A stretch of 64,000 nt of DNA. Origin: Chitinophaga cymbidii (GTDB taxonomy: Bacteria > Bacteroidota > Bacteroidia > Chitinophagales > Chitinophagaceae). Shown in pieces: positions 43,683-51,867 of the stretch. The stretch's first letter is position 1. Every line of letters starts with the position of its first letter. Both the position numbers and the translations under genes were made by a program. The notes beneath the pieces were generated by a model, which was given only the letters and a program-made list of their open reading frames with translations, had not been told where the DNA came from and searched no databases. The DNA lies in assembly GCF_007992715.1 (NCBI RefSeq), contig NZ_BKAU01000005.1:372001-436000 (forward strand), in the 5' to 3' direction.

Positions 43683-44786
43683 TCAGGAAACGGCGCAGCG
43701 GTTTGCTCCAGCTTCCAGATCGGCAGGATTGATGCCTTCGTGGTGGCCGCTTTTATTGAGTGCGGCGATTTGTTCGTAGTTCGGTGGCGTGGGTGGGATT
43801 CGTTGAATGGTTTGGGCCACAAACTCATCTTCGGAAAGGCGGAGCAGCATAATGTTTTCGAGCAGTAACGAGAGCGATGCCGTGATGGGATTTCCGTCGA
43901 AGGCAATGGCGCCGGAAGTATGAGCTGGGAGAATTAATGTTTCGCCGGGAAGGCTTTTGATTTTTCCAAGTGAATGATACAGTTGACGCGCTTTAAGGAT
44001 GGCTTGTTCTTTATCCGCTTTCAGGTCGGGTCGGCCGACGCCATCGATAAAAAGAGTGTCGCCGGTAAGCAGATATTTCCCGTCGATAAGGTATGAAATG
44101 CTTTCCGGCGTATGGCCCGGCGTTAATACTGCTTTCAGTAAGGATTTTCCGAATGATATCTCCTGTCCATCGGTTAGCGGAGTGAAGTTATAGTTCACCT
44201 GGGCGCTTTCCATGAAAAGATGGTTGGCCCCGGTAACTTTGGCCAGTTCCAGTGTGCGGGAGATGTAATCGGCATGCACATGTGTGTCCATCACGTTGCG
44301 GATCGTCCAGCCGTGGTTTGCCGCCAATGATATGAAAACATCGGGGTCAAGTGCGGCATCTACTACTATGGCAGTGTCTCCGGAGCCGATGATATAGGAC
44401 AGGATACCCTTCGCTACCCTGCGCACCTGGATTATTTTTACTACTTGATCTTCCATCACAGCTTCATTCCAGGCATAATTCCACGCCTTCATTCCGCCTT
44501 CAAGAGAGAAGGCCTGTATATCACGTTCCAGGAGGGCATCTGCGGCTGTCTTGCTCATGCGGCCTCCCGCACAAACGGTTACAACCGGAATATCGTATGG
44601 AAGCTCGACATCATCGAGTATGTGTTTGTCTCCTTCGGAAAGTGCCTGGTAGGCGTCTTTATGGATGCTACCAGCGATCTTCCATTCTTCTCGTTGGGAA
44701 ACAGGCCGAACATCGAGAATGGTCACTTTTTTGCCTTCGGCCAGCATTTTCTGCAATGCTGCAACGGAAATTACGGGAGTATTCAT
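43683..44786 (-). CDS. Rhodanese plus metallo-beta-lactamase fusion, persulfide dioxygenase-like
   Basis: 367 residues. Residues 1-105 are a rhodanese domain with active-site Cys72 in TVCAGGRMSK. From about residue 120 follows a metallo-beta-lactamase domain of the ETHE1/PDO group: DTHVHADYIS (the final His of the usual HxHxDH is Tyr), TPGHTPESISY, LLTGDTLFIDGVGRPDL, LILPAHTSG. Such proteins oxidise glutathione or similar persulfides to sulfite. The two domains could act in sequence. It is the first gene of an operon whose promoter carries the ArsR operator at 44829-44860. Confidence 0.88.
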   Translation of the reverse strand: MNTPVISVAALQKMLAEGKKVTILDVRPVSQREEWKIAGSIHKDAYQALSEGDKHILDDVELPYDIPVVTVCAGGRMSKTAADALLERDIQAFSLEGGMKAWNYAWNEAVMEDQVVKIIQVRRVAKGILSYIIGSGDTAIVVDAALDPDVFISLAANHGWTIRNVMDTHVHADYISRTLELAKVTGANHLFMESAQVNYNFTPLTDGQEISFGKSLLKAVLTPGHTPESISYLIDGKYLLTGDTLFIDGVGRPDLKADKEQAILKARQLYHSLGKIKSLPGETLILPAHTSGAIAFDGNPITASLSLLLENIMLLRLSEDEFVAQTIQRIPPTPPNYEQIAALNKSGHHEGINPADLEAGANRCAVS

Positions 44787-44810
44787 GGCTTGCGGGTTTT
44801 AATGATACTG

Positions 44811-44860
44811 CAAAGATATATCGTTCTGGCATCTATTCAATAAAAACATTGAATAGATGC
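44811..44860 (-). promoter_or_regulatory. Promoter and ArsR-type operator for the 44786-41615 operon
   Basis: A perfect 13-bp inverted repeat (arms GCATCTATTCAAT at 44829-44841 and its complement at 44848-44860, spacer 6 bases). On the minus strand TTG at 44840-44838 lies inside one arm, and 19 bases downstream comes TATCTTTG (44818-44811), matching the Bacteroidota -33/-7 promoter. The repressor would cover the -33 element. The ATG at 44786 is 43 bases below the repeat. The core ATTCAAT-N6-ATTGAAT recurs at 46643-46664. Confidence 0.85.
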
Positions 44861-44887
44861 TGCGTAGAGATGCCGAAGAAAATAGAA

Positions 44888-44913
44888 AAGGCAATTCCAT
44901 TCCGAATTGCCTT
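44888..44913. terminator. Terminator after the ArsR-rhodanese gene
   Basis: A perfect 10-bp stem (44888-44897 with 44904-44913, arm AAGGCAATTC), 6-base loop, followed on the minus strand by a T-rich run (TTCTATTTTC). It ends the 46601-44938 operon just before the next promoter. Confidence 0.85.
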
Positions 44914-44937
44914 TATATTAACCAGTTGTAAAAAGCA

Positions 44938-45618
44938 CTACTTTGTGGTTTCAACTTCTACCGGATAACCTTTCTGTACCCAGTCGGGAAACCCTTCAGT
45001 CATTCTTTTAGCGTTGTAGCCCTTTTGGGTAAGGGTGGCAACGGCCTCATCGGCATATAAGCAGAAAGGGCCGCGGCAATATGCAACGATCGTTTTGCTT
45101 TTGGGGATGCTTTTCAGCCGGTCGCCCAACTGCTCAAGCGGAACGGAAATGGCGCGGTGGATATGGCCACGGTTGTACTCTTCTTCAGGTCGCACGTCAA
45201 GAATGACTACATTTTTTTTCTCGATCATTTTTAGTAGATCGTCGGCATTCACTGGATCCAGGTCATTAAAGCCCTTGCGGAAGTCCTTGACGACCTTATC
45301 AACCTCGCTGTTATATACCATTCCCAGTTCGCGCAAACCTGCCCAGGCATTGTAGACATTCTCGCCGGCCAGTGAGTATCGGATGAAATTGCCATCGCGG
45401 GTGATTTGAACCAGCCGTGCGTGCTTTAGCGTCTGCAGGTGTTGGGAGGTGTTCGCGATGGATAGGCCGGTTGCATTGGCGATTTGTTCCACCGGAAATG
45501 GTCCCTGGGCCAGGAGGTCGATAATTTCCATGCGGTGAGGGTTTCCCATCGCTTTCGTGACCTTGGCTAATTCACCATATATTTTGTCTTTAAATTCCCT
45601 TTTGTTCATATGGCTCAT
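44938..45618 (-). CDS. ArsR-family repressor fused to a rhodanese domain
   Basis: 226 residues. Residues 10-105 are an ArsR winged helix (AMGNPHRMEIIDLLAQGPFP; recognition helix GLSIANTSQHLQTLKHARLV). Residues 120-222 are a rhodanese domain with active loop YCRGPFCLYAD. The only cysteines in the whole protein are Cys181 and Cys186 of that loop; the DNA-binding half has none, unlike SqrR/BigR sensors whose dithiol is in the HTH domain. It presumably represses both flanking operons and senses persulfide through the rhodanese. The ATG overlaps the TlpA stop (ATGA). Confidence 0.92.
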   Translation of the reverse strand: MSHMNKREFKDKIYGELAKVTKAMGNPHRMEIIDLLAQGPFPVEQIANATGLSIANTSQHLQTLKHARLVQITRDGNFIRYSLAGENVYNAWAGLRELGMVYNSEVDKVVKDFRKGFNDLDPVNADDLLKMIEKKNVVILDVRPEEEYNRGHIHRAISVPLEQLGDRLKSIPKSKTIVAYCRGPFCLYADEAVATLTQKGYNAKRMTEGFPDWVQKGYPVEVETTK

Positions 45619-46163
45619 GGTTTAGCGGATCTGCGGGTTGGATTCGATTGTGTTATTGAAACACTGCCAATTTGACCGGCAATGAATGAATACAAGGGTT
45701 CCCCATGGAGATTTATGGCTGCGATTCTACCGTTTGCATCAACAACGACGTTGAAGGGCAGCTCTTCGATCCGGTAGGATTTAGCCACGGGGCTTTTCCA
45801 GAATTGCAAATCGCTGGTCTGAGGCCATGTGATATTGTACTTCCGGAGGCCGTTCACCCATTTTTCTTTATCCTTATCAAGTGAAACGCCTAGTATCTCG
45901 AACTTGTCCGCCTTTACCGCGGCATGGAAATCGGTGTACATTTTGCCCAACTCGGCCTGTTCACCAACGCATGGCGCACACCAAGTAGCCCAAAAATCCA
46001 CCAGCACCAGTTTGCCTTTCATGTCGGAAAGCCGGACGGGACGGCCATCTGGAGAAAGTAAGGAGATCTCCGGTGCGAGATCTCCCTTTTGTAATGGTTG
46101 GTTCTGGGCCTGCAGGGACGTGTGCAAGGCAAACATCACACATATTGTTATAAATCTTTTCAC
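45615..46163 (-). CDS. TlpA-like thioredoxin-fold disulfide reductase
   Basis: 182 residues with a GTG start at 46163 (MKRFITICVMFALHTSLQAQ, a signal peptide). The thioredoxin domain has redox motif FWATWCAPCVGE and the cis-proline segment ELPFNVVVDANG. It is exported and should reduce or exchange disulfides or persulfides in the periplasm. It sits between a periplasmic rhodanese and the ArsR-rhodanese regulator, with overlap to the latter, in a sulfide-response operon. Confidence 0.9.
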   Translation of the reverse strand: MKRFITICVMFALHTSLQAQNQPLQKGDLAPEISLLSPDGRPVRLSDMKGKLVLVDFWATWCAPCVGEQAELGKMYTDFHAAVKADKFEILGVSLDKDKEKWVNGLRKYNITWPQTSDLQFWKSPVAKSYRIEELPFNVVVDANGRIAAINLHGEPLYSFIAGQIGSVSITQSNPTRRSAKP

Positions 46164-46166
46164 GTG

Positions 46167-46601
46167 TTATTCATTTACAGGATAACCTTTATCCAGCCAG
46201 TCCACTTTGATGTTTTTCGGAATATCGAGGAGCTTCCTGTTTACAAACCCCATTTCAGCGAGCGTCTTGAATGTCGGCCTTATGTTGGGGCATTTGCTGA
46301 ACGGACAGCAGCCGCAATACAGGATCACTTCTTTGTATTTCGGAACGGATTTGAGATGCGCTTTTAATTTGGCAATGTTTTCCGCGTCCTGTCCGGGTCC
46401 GATGTCCACCGACCCTTTAATGACCGCGTCCGGACCGATATTGACGATGAGTAGGTTGTCGGCCTGGCCTTTTTGGATTTTAGCTGCGAGGTCGGAAGGG
46501 CGGACGAGCTGGTTGCTATTCCAGGGTTCTTGCTGCTGGGCTTTCGCGCCGAAGGACAACATCGCAATGGCGATCCATGCCAGTAAGATGGTTTTAGGCA
46601 T
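46167..46601 (-). CDS. Secreted Cys-rich rhodanese-like protein
   Basis: 144 residues from the ATG at 46601 (MPKTILLAWIAIAMLSFGAKA, signal peptide); an upstream start lies on the -7 box. The rhodanese fold is recognisable (LIVNIGPDAVIKGSVDIGPG ... EVILYCGCCPFSKCPNIRPT ... WLDKGYPV). The active loop carries four cysteines in CGCCPFSKC where rhodaneses normally have one, suggesting a metal or polysulfide site. It is the first gene of the operon behind the operator at 46643-46664. Confidence 0.87.
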   Translation of the reverse strand: MPKTILLAWIAIAMLSFGAKAQQQEPWNSNQLVRPSDLAAKIQKGQADNLLIVNIGPDAVIKGSVDIGPGQDAENIAKLKAHLKSVPKYKEVILYCGCCPFSKCPNIRPTFKTLAEMGFVNRKLLDIPKNIKVDWLDKGYPVNE

Positions 46602-46619
46602 AGTATGGTAATTTGCTAC

Positions 46620-46664
46620 CAAAGGTACGCAATCTTGTCAATTATTCAATAAATAAATTGAATA
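46620..46664 (-). promoter_or_regulatory. Promoter and ArsR-type operator for the 46601-44938 operon
   Basis: An 8-bp perfect inverted repeat (TATTCAAT at 46643-46650, complement at 46657-46664, 6-base spacer) overlaps a minus-strand TTG at 46649-46647. TACCTTTG follows at 46627-46620 after exactly 19 bases. Core sequence, arm spacing, -33 overlap and distance to the ATG (42 bases) all match the site at 44811-44860, so the ArsR-rhodanese protein probably autoregulates here. Confidence 0.85.
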
Positions 46665-47134
46665 GGTTGTGGCTCCGACTGCTTTAGAATGTAAAGCCGA
46701 TAAATAAAGGGAGGACAAGTGGAAATAAATACAAGACATTTCATAGGTCAAATATGAATGATTAGAATTCTATGCATTACCATTAAACTGTTGGATTAGG
46801 TTCTGTTTTATGCAATATGCGACAGACTTTTCAAAGACTTCATGCGACATATTTGCCGTCTCATCGGTTTTTCTGTCGGCAGCCACGGTGTGCGCCCAAG
46901 AGAACAAATATACCAGTAAATCAATTACCGCACAACCGTTATAAAATATAAGTGCCTTTTTACAATCAATTGATAATGAATAAATAGCATTTTCAAGTCA
47001 TGTTAATGGGCTATAACTGTTGAGTATTTTATCAAAACGGTGATTAACTTTGCATACAGTACATAACCGGCGAGGTACCGGACGCTTTAAGTATGTTGAC
47101 AATATTTTAACCCGTTATACTCCCTTATTCTACC
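46665..47134. other. Intergenic region with promoter for the RteC-like gene
   Basis: About 470 bases with no recognisable gene. At 47020-47022 TTG is followed after 22 bases by TAACTTTG (47045-47052), a fair match to the Bacteroidota promoter, placing the start of transcription some 75 bases before the RteC-like ATG. A small palindrome (GCTTTA-N5-TAAAGC) lies near 46680-46697. This gap divides the sulfide regulon from the island backbone. Confidence 0.5.
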
Positions 47135-48262
47135 ATGAAAAAAGAAACTATGCAGTATCCTATTGATCAATTGGATCGGCTTTTGACAGAAACAATTCAT
47201 CCTGCCCAGTTTGTTACTCAACCGCTTATGGAGGGTCAAATAGCAAACTACATTGCAACGGTTAGAACAGCACAGGCTGATATTCGCCAATTCCTGTGGC
47301 GGAAAGCATCTAAAGCCAAAGATTTGATTGCCATGGAGCGCTTGGTGTCGTTGTATCAAGCGTCCATCATCCGTTTGTTGGATACGTTGTACCAATACCA
47401 ATTGGACGTTACCAGCAATAAAGTGATACTCGAATGTTATCAAGGCATTTACCACGAGTTGGAAGCTTTACTTGGCTATATAGAGCGTTATTTTCCGCAT
47501 TTTATCAATTGCCAGCAAAAAGTACCGGATGGTTTTCTGTCAGTCAGTATTCAGCAGCTCAAAAGTAGAGCAGGCGTTACAAAGGAAAAGCTACGGGTGG
47601 CAGGTGTCCATCCTGTTTTGACCCGAATTGCATTGGCCTGCATCCAACTTCCAGAAAATGTGACTTATGCTCATCTTCTTTATTGTAAGATGCTGTTAAC
47701 CTTATTGGATGACCCACAACTGTTTGACGGCGCCACTGATGTCAATCAACGAGTGGCCGAAAAGCTGATTTACCTGAACTATAATCACGACCGTTTTGTA
47801 CTGGAGATTATACGTTATATCTATGAAGATGTCAATAATATCCAGGATCATGCGCAGAAAGTGGAACGATTGCTCTTTCACCAAAAGGGCATTCACCAGA
47901 TATTTCTACGGCCAGGTGTGGCTTGGGAACTGCAGCTTCCGCATATCAGCCACCAGGTAGATAATTGGATTAAATGGGAACTACGTTTCTTGCAGGAACG
48001 TGGTCAGCTGCAGCCATTGCCAGTTTCATTGCCATCTTCCCAACCTTTTATACAGACTAATCTGGAAGGGGCCCATATTTATACTCTGGTGATGCTTTTT
48101 GTAGACTCCGGCCTTGTGCTGAATTATCAATATGGTTCTTTGGCAGAGTTGGTGGCCCCAATCATGGCTACCCGGCACAAAAAGGGTTTTTCCCCGGAGA
48201 GCCTCAAAAAATACAAGGATAAGATCACCCCCGCCATAAGGACGATGTTCGACGATTGTTAA
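47135..48262 (+). CDS. RteC-like protein
   Basis: 375 residues, mostly helical, no signal peptide. The overall pattern matches RteC proteins of Bacteroidota conjugative elements: N-terminal helical half, HDRFVLEIIRYIYEDV in the middle, a segment about residues 310-345 (IYTLVMLFVDSGLVLN) and the C-terminal HKKGFSPESLKKYKDKITP region. RteC controls excision of CTnDOT-type elements. Here it stands alone without RteA/RteB, so its role is uncertain. The match is by pattern, not by a unique motif. Confidence 0.6.
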   Translation: MKKETMQYPIDQLDRLLTETIHPAQFVTQPLMEGQIANYIATVRTAQADIRQFLWRKASKAKDLIAMERLVSLYQASIIRLLDTLYQYQLDVTSNKVILECYQGIYHELEALLGYIERYFPHFINCQQKVPDGFLSVSIQQLKSRAGVTKEKLRVAGVHPVLTRIALACIQLPENVTYAHLLYCKMLLTLLDDPQLFDGATDVNQRVAEKLIYLNYNHDRFVLEIIRYIYEDVNNIQDHAQKVERLLFHQKGIHQIFLRPGVAWELQLPHISHQVDNWIKWELRFLQERGQLQPLPVSLPSSQPFIQTNLEGAHIYTLVMLFVDSGLVLNYQYGSLAELVAPIMATRHKKGFSPESLKKYKDKITPAIRTMFDDC

Positions 48263-48611
48263 GAAGAATGATTGAATTACTGGAAGATATATAGAGATAA
48301 ATTATAATCAACTTTGGTTTGTTCTATAGGTGGTATCATTTTTCATGGGATGTTGAACAGTCGACGTTTTCCTGAGATGTTATTTGATTTCCACTTTGAT
48401 TCTACTTTACTTCCACTTTATGCGTATTATAGGTTAGTATATTTGTCTCCGTAGTTTTCCTACCTGACAAATACAACTATCAGCAAAGGTATTAGCCAAC
48501 CACTGCCTTGCATCCTACCTTTCCAACAATACACATATGCGCTAACCAATCAATGCCTCGGCTTAATTCGTTGAAGGGTTGGCATGCTTGTTAACAAGTA
48601 TTGAAAGAAGA
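48263..48611. other. Intergenic region without recognisable gene
   Basis: About 350 AT-rich bases. A TATATTTG box lies at 48438-48445 without a TTG at the proper distance. No coding frame, repeat or RNA motif stands out. Confidence 0.4.
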
Positions 48612-49493
48612 ATGAAAATTGCCATAAAGGATATTGCCGAAATGAAAGCATTGCTATCATTGGAATTTTGGTCTGGGAACAGGTGGCTGGTTTTTGACAG
48701 TTCAAAGCACTGTATCGTAACCCAGGACATTAGGTGTTTCCCTAATCTTAGGCAAGCGAGTTTTTTTTGCCAGTACAAAGTGTCAATAGGCCAGCTTTAC
48801 CTCATCAAAGCCCTTAGTTCTAGCTTAAAAGTCCTTAATTGTGGTTTTGGGTGGCGGAATAAAATCGCAGCTGCTCAATTACAGCAACTGCTTAATTATT
48901 TTCCTGTTACTTCCTTTCGTCAGGGTGACGATTTGACCAGCAGTCTTTTAACTGGTGAATATTACCCGGTATTATGGAATAGAATAGTTTGCCCGTTGTC
49001 GGTGATTGACCGTTATCATTTAGTTGAATACGTTCCAGCCGACTGGAAGTCGCGTGAGAAGCTGGGACAAGTAGTTTATACTTTCGATAATATTTCAGAT
49101 GCTTTGGACGGGTTTAACAAACAGACCAAGTGTAATCCAGATGGGAAAGGACATTCAATTCCTGTTTTGTTGCTGGTTGGACAATTCCAAAACCAATCGT
49201 TGAAACTGGATATTGAAGGGACACCTGAAGAAAGCACGGGTATGTTGTTATATACTGCACATATCACCCGTGATTCGGTACTTCAGCGCAACGTCTATGA
49301 GATTAATCTGGTCCAGGATGTGTCTATACCTGTCATAGTTAAACATGGAATCATTGTCAAATATGACACCATAAGGGGAAAACTTGATTTTTATGATGAT
49401 TGCCTACGGAAAGTACAGCCTGGTGCTGTTGTTGATTTTTTTGATCTGGTTTTTTTTGCTTATCAGCAGCCTGTAGAGGTTGTCCAGGCATAG
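48612..49493 (+). CDS. Hypothetical protein of island
   Basis: 293 residues from the ATG at 48612, preceded by GAAAGAAG as a possible ribosome site; a TTG at 48579 is less likely. It has no signal peptide, no transmembrane helix and no motif I recognise. Mixed alpha/beta composition with an acidic C-terminus (VQPGAVVDFFDLVFFAYQQP). It precedes a small HTH-like gene by 37 bases. Codon use is AT-rich like the rest of the island. Function unknown. Confidence 0.65.
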   Translation: MKIAIKDIAEMKALLSLEFWSGNRWLVFDSSKHCIVTQDIRCFPNLRQASFFCQYKVSIGQLYLIKALSSSLKVLNCGFGWRNKIAAAQLQQLLNYFPVTSFRQGDDLTSSLLTGEYYPVLWNRIVCPLSVIDRYHLVEYVPADWKSREKLGQVVYTFDNISDALDGFNKQTKCNPDGKGHSIPVLLLVGQFQNQSLKLDIEGTPEESTGMLLYTAHITRDSVLQRNVYEINLVQDVSIPVIVKHGIIVKYDTIRGKLDFYDDCLRKVQPGAVVDFFDLVFFAYQQPVEVVQA

Positions 49494-49530
49494 GGAAAAG
49501 CAGATTGGAACAATGTGAAATTGATGGCCA

Positions 49531-49767
49531 ATGAAGCGTGATGAAATTGCAGTGATGAAAGCGGTGGCTCTATGCTATAAACCCTTTCTTAAACCAGCAG
49601 AAGCGATGATCTATTGTAACCTGGAACATACACAGTTGGCAAAGAAACTACAGGAGTATGGTATTTATAAAAGTGTCAGTGGATATTACAAGCGGGAAGA
49701 TCTGGATCTGATGATGTCAGGTGGGCATTCCCGCATCCAACAGGCCGTACAAAAAATGAAACTGTAA
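49531..49767 (+). CDS. Small helix-turn-helix, excisionase-like protein
   Basis: 78 residues. The layout KPAEAMIYCNLEHTQLAKKL then a wing-like GIYKSVSGYYKREDLDLMM resembles MerR/excisionase-type winged helices (target-site choice followed by a YKREDLD element). Such proteins near an integrase often bend DNA for excision. The call is by pattern only; the integrase is about 3 kb away on the other strand. Confidence 0.5.
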   Translation: MKRDEIAVMKAVALCYKPFLKPAEAMIYCNLEHTQLAKKLQEYGIYKSVSGYYKREDLDLMMSGGHSRIQQAVQKMKL

Positions 49768-50003
49768 AAATCAAAATATAATTTCTTTTGGCCAAAGTCA
49801 CTTTACCCCCATTATTTCAAGAACATCAGGATTACATTTGATGACGCAGGCCGCAAAATCCGGAAAACATGGGAGAAAAGGGGGCGAGATGGGTCTTTGT
49901 GCGGCTCCAAAACTTACAAAACGAAGAATTGCCCCAAAAACGAGGGCACTGCCGTCATGCAATTCTTGTACCCTCACGGCAGCAGACATTTCACCGTACC
50001 CCA
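49768..50003. other. Intergenic region, no gene supported
   Basis: About 240 bases between an HTH gene and the terminator of the XRE gene. Both strands keep open frames (about 61 and 81 codons), but neither resembles a known protein, and each appears only because stop codons are rare here. Confidence 0.4.
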
Positions 50004-50029
50004 AAATAAAAAAGCCACCATAAGGTGGC
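50004..50029 (-). terminator. Intrinsic terminator of the XRE-family gene
   Basis: Stem GCCACC/GGTGGC (50014-50019 and 50024-50029, 4-base loop) followed on the minus strand by a T-rich run (TTTTTTATTTT, 50013-50003). It lies 30 bases after the stop of the gene at 50059. Confidence 0.85.
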
Positions 50030-50058
50030 CTTTCTTGTATCAAAATATTCTAAAGCTA

Positions 50059-50433
50059 TTACTTTTTTGCCTTGCCTTGCAGCAACTCGTTTTTTTCTTT
50101 TTCACTGGCCAGTAGTCGTTCATATAGCTCAACTACCTTATTCAACGGATTAAACGTACAATGATAATTAAACCCACTATTATCATGAAAGGTATTGATG
50201 AAATTATTGGCAGCTTCGTCACTAAAAGTTTTTATCGCATCTGTTGGAACTTTCAGGGCTTTTGCAACTTGTTCTAATAACTTAGGGTCAATTTCCTCTT
50301 TTTGCTCTAGCAATGAAATCTTCTGCTGGTTCCAATCGTCCCCAAGTTCAATAGCAAGCGCATCTTGCTTAATGCCTAATATTTCTCTAATACGTTTTAA
50401 ATTTCTTCCTTGATGTATGATGTTTTCTGCCAT
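50059..50433 (-). CDS. XRE-family helix-turn-helix regulator
   Basis: 124 residues from the ATG at 50433 (MAENIIHQGRNLKRIREI); an ATG five codons upstream (50448) is possible. An N-terminal Cro/C1-type HTH (LGIKQDALAIELGDDWNQQKISLLEQ) is followed by a coiled-coil-like tail (LYERLLASEKEKNELLQ). It probably regulates island genes; the divergent SWIM gene begins 138 bases away. Confidence 0.85.
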   Translation of the reverse strand: MAENIIHQGRNLKRIREILGIKQDALAIELGDDWNQQKISLLEQKEEIDPKLLEQVAKALKVPTDAIKTFSDEAANNFINTFHDNSGFNYHCTFNPLNKVVELYERLLASEKEKNELLQGKAKK

Positions 50434-50570
50434 AGCGATATTTATCATGGGATACAAATATAGATAAAATTCAGAACAAGTTTGATACCGGTTTTTTTAT
50501 GTAAGAAACGAAGTAAAAATGTTGAATACAAATGTATTACATGATTATTTCGTTGTCAAAGTAATACGTT

Positions 50571-51845
50571 ATGGCAACTACAAAGAATACCGGCAACATG
50601 GGCTTCGGAAAATTACGCAACGCATCTGAACCTCTTACCATTCATTTAGAAGATGAACCCTACATATTAAGTGAAGAAGCTTTAAAAAAGAAGGTAGAGG
50701 CAAAGCTGTTACGAAAAAGGGATTGGTTTTACCCCAAGCTAAAGTTTATTTCTATTAAAGATAATGTGTTAAAGTTATTGAACACGCATAAAGAGGTATC
50801 TCATGAAATGACCGTATATATTGAGCCTGACCAATTACATATTTCCTGTAGCTGCGGCACACAGGTAGAAACACTTTGTCTTCATACCTATAAGGCTCTT
50901 GAACGGTTAATATGGTATCGCAGTACAGACTATTTTGCCAGATACCGCCCTGACGGCATTATGCAGATAGGAACTGCCCATGAGAAATACTTTGATAGAA
51001 AGGTTACTGACACCGGTTTGGACATCAAGCCCAAAACCAGTTTGGGCAGTGTCTATAAATTAGGTGATAAGCTGGAAGGCTTGAGCTTTACAGATGTAAT
51101 GAATTTACCTCAGGCTGCGCCACAAAGAATTCAGGGCAGGGAAGCCGGTATAACCTATATCCTAATGAATGCTTTCCGCAATAGATACCTGACTTTCCTG
51201 TTCCCATGTTTAGGGGTGCTAAATAAGGCAGGGACTGATGTTAAAGGATTTCATCACTTCATTAGTGACACGCAAAAGGAATATGATACCCTTCTAACGG
51301 ATGAGCAAAGAGCATTGAACATTATTTGCCTTGAAATGTGGCAACAGACGGAAAAGCAATCCGGCTCATTAATTGAAGGAGAACCTGAAAAGGAGCGTTC
51401 TCCCATTGGTATATTCAGCCTATGGGAAAAGGCCATGCCATTACTACTACAGCAGGAATTTATTTACAGATATAGCTTGTATGGTAAACGTGAGCTGAAA
51501 GAAAAACCATCAAGGGGAAGGATTGAGCGTATAAGCCTCCTAAAAGACACTCCGCGTCTGCATTTTCAACTACTTGATAAAGGTGCATTTTATCAATTAC
51601 AAATGAAAGTAACCATAAGAGACAAAAAAGTTAACAAATATAATGCAGAAACAACTTTTTTTATTGGAGAAGATAAAAAGCTATATCTGCTGGCCTCTTT
51701 AAAGGATGCAGGCGTAGTGCAATGGATGCAGAAATCCGGTGGGTATATAACCATTTTCAAGGAGCACTTTTCAGCTTTTGAGCAGGAGTATTTAAACTCG
51801 CTACGGGAATGCTATTCAGTAAATACCGTTAAAGGTTATAAATAA
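50571..51845 (+). CDS. SWIM zinc-finger protein of unknown function
   Basis: 424 residues. The only recognisable element is a SWIM-type zinc site near residues 95-108, reading SCSCGTQVETLCLH (CxC...CxH). The remaining ~300 residues are mixed and do not match SNF2 helicases or transposases, which often carry SWIM. It is followed after 22 bases by the HEPN gene, so the two probably form a unit, and it faces the XRE regulator. A defence or nucleic-acid role is possible, unproven. Confidence 0.7.
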   Translation: MATTKNTGNMGFGKLRNASEPLTIHLEDEPYILSEEALKKKVEAKLLRKRDWFYPKLKFISIKDNVLKLLNTHKEVSHEMTVYIEPDQLHISCSCGTQVETLCLHTYKALERLIWYRSTDYFARYRPDGIMQIGTAHEKYFDRKVTDTGLDIKPKTSLGSVYKLGDKLEGLSFTDVMNLPQAAPQRIQGREAGITYILMNAFRNRYLTFLFPCLGVLNKAGTDVKGFHHFISDTQKEYDTLLTDEQRALNIICLEMWQQTEKQSGSLIEGEPEKERSPIGIFSLWEKAMPLLLQQEFIYRYSLYGKRELKEKPSRGRIERISLLKDTPRLHFQLLDKGAFYQLQMKVTIRDKKVNKYNAETTFFIGEDKKLYLLASLKDAGVVQWMQKSGGYITIFKEHFSAFEQEYLNSLRECYSVNTVKGYK

Positions 51846-51867
51846 CCAGTTTTCGCAAATCCAAAAC

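Noticed and set aside
44829..44860. Perfect palindrome read as a transcription terminator
   Set aside because: AT-rich arms, no following T run, and overlap with a -33 box at proper spacing to a -7 box. The same core recurs upstream of the partner operon, so an operator fits better. A separate true terminator exists at 44888-44913.
46890..46910. Second copy of the tRNA-Leu 3' end (a TGTGCGCCCAAG stretch) as left attachment site
   Set aside because: Only a few bases match and the T-arm sequence is absent, so it is not an attachment duplicate.
49798..50043. Open frames on both strands between the small HTH gene and the XRE gene
   Set aside because: No protein family match by eye, no start context, and they run into the terminator hairpin.
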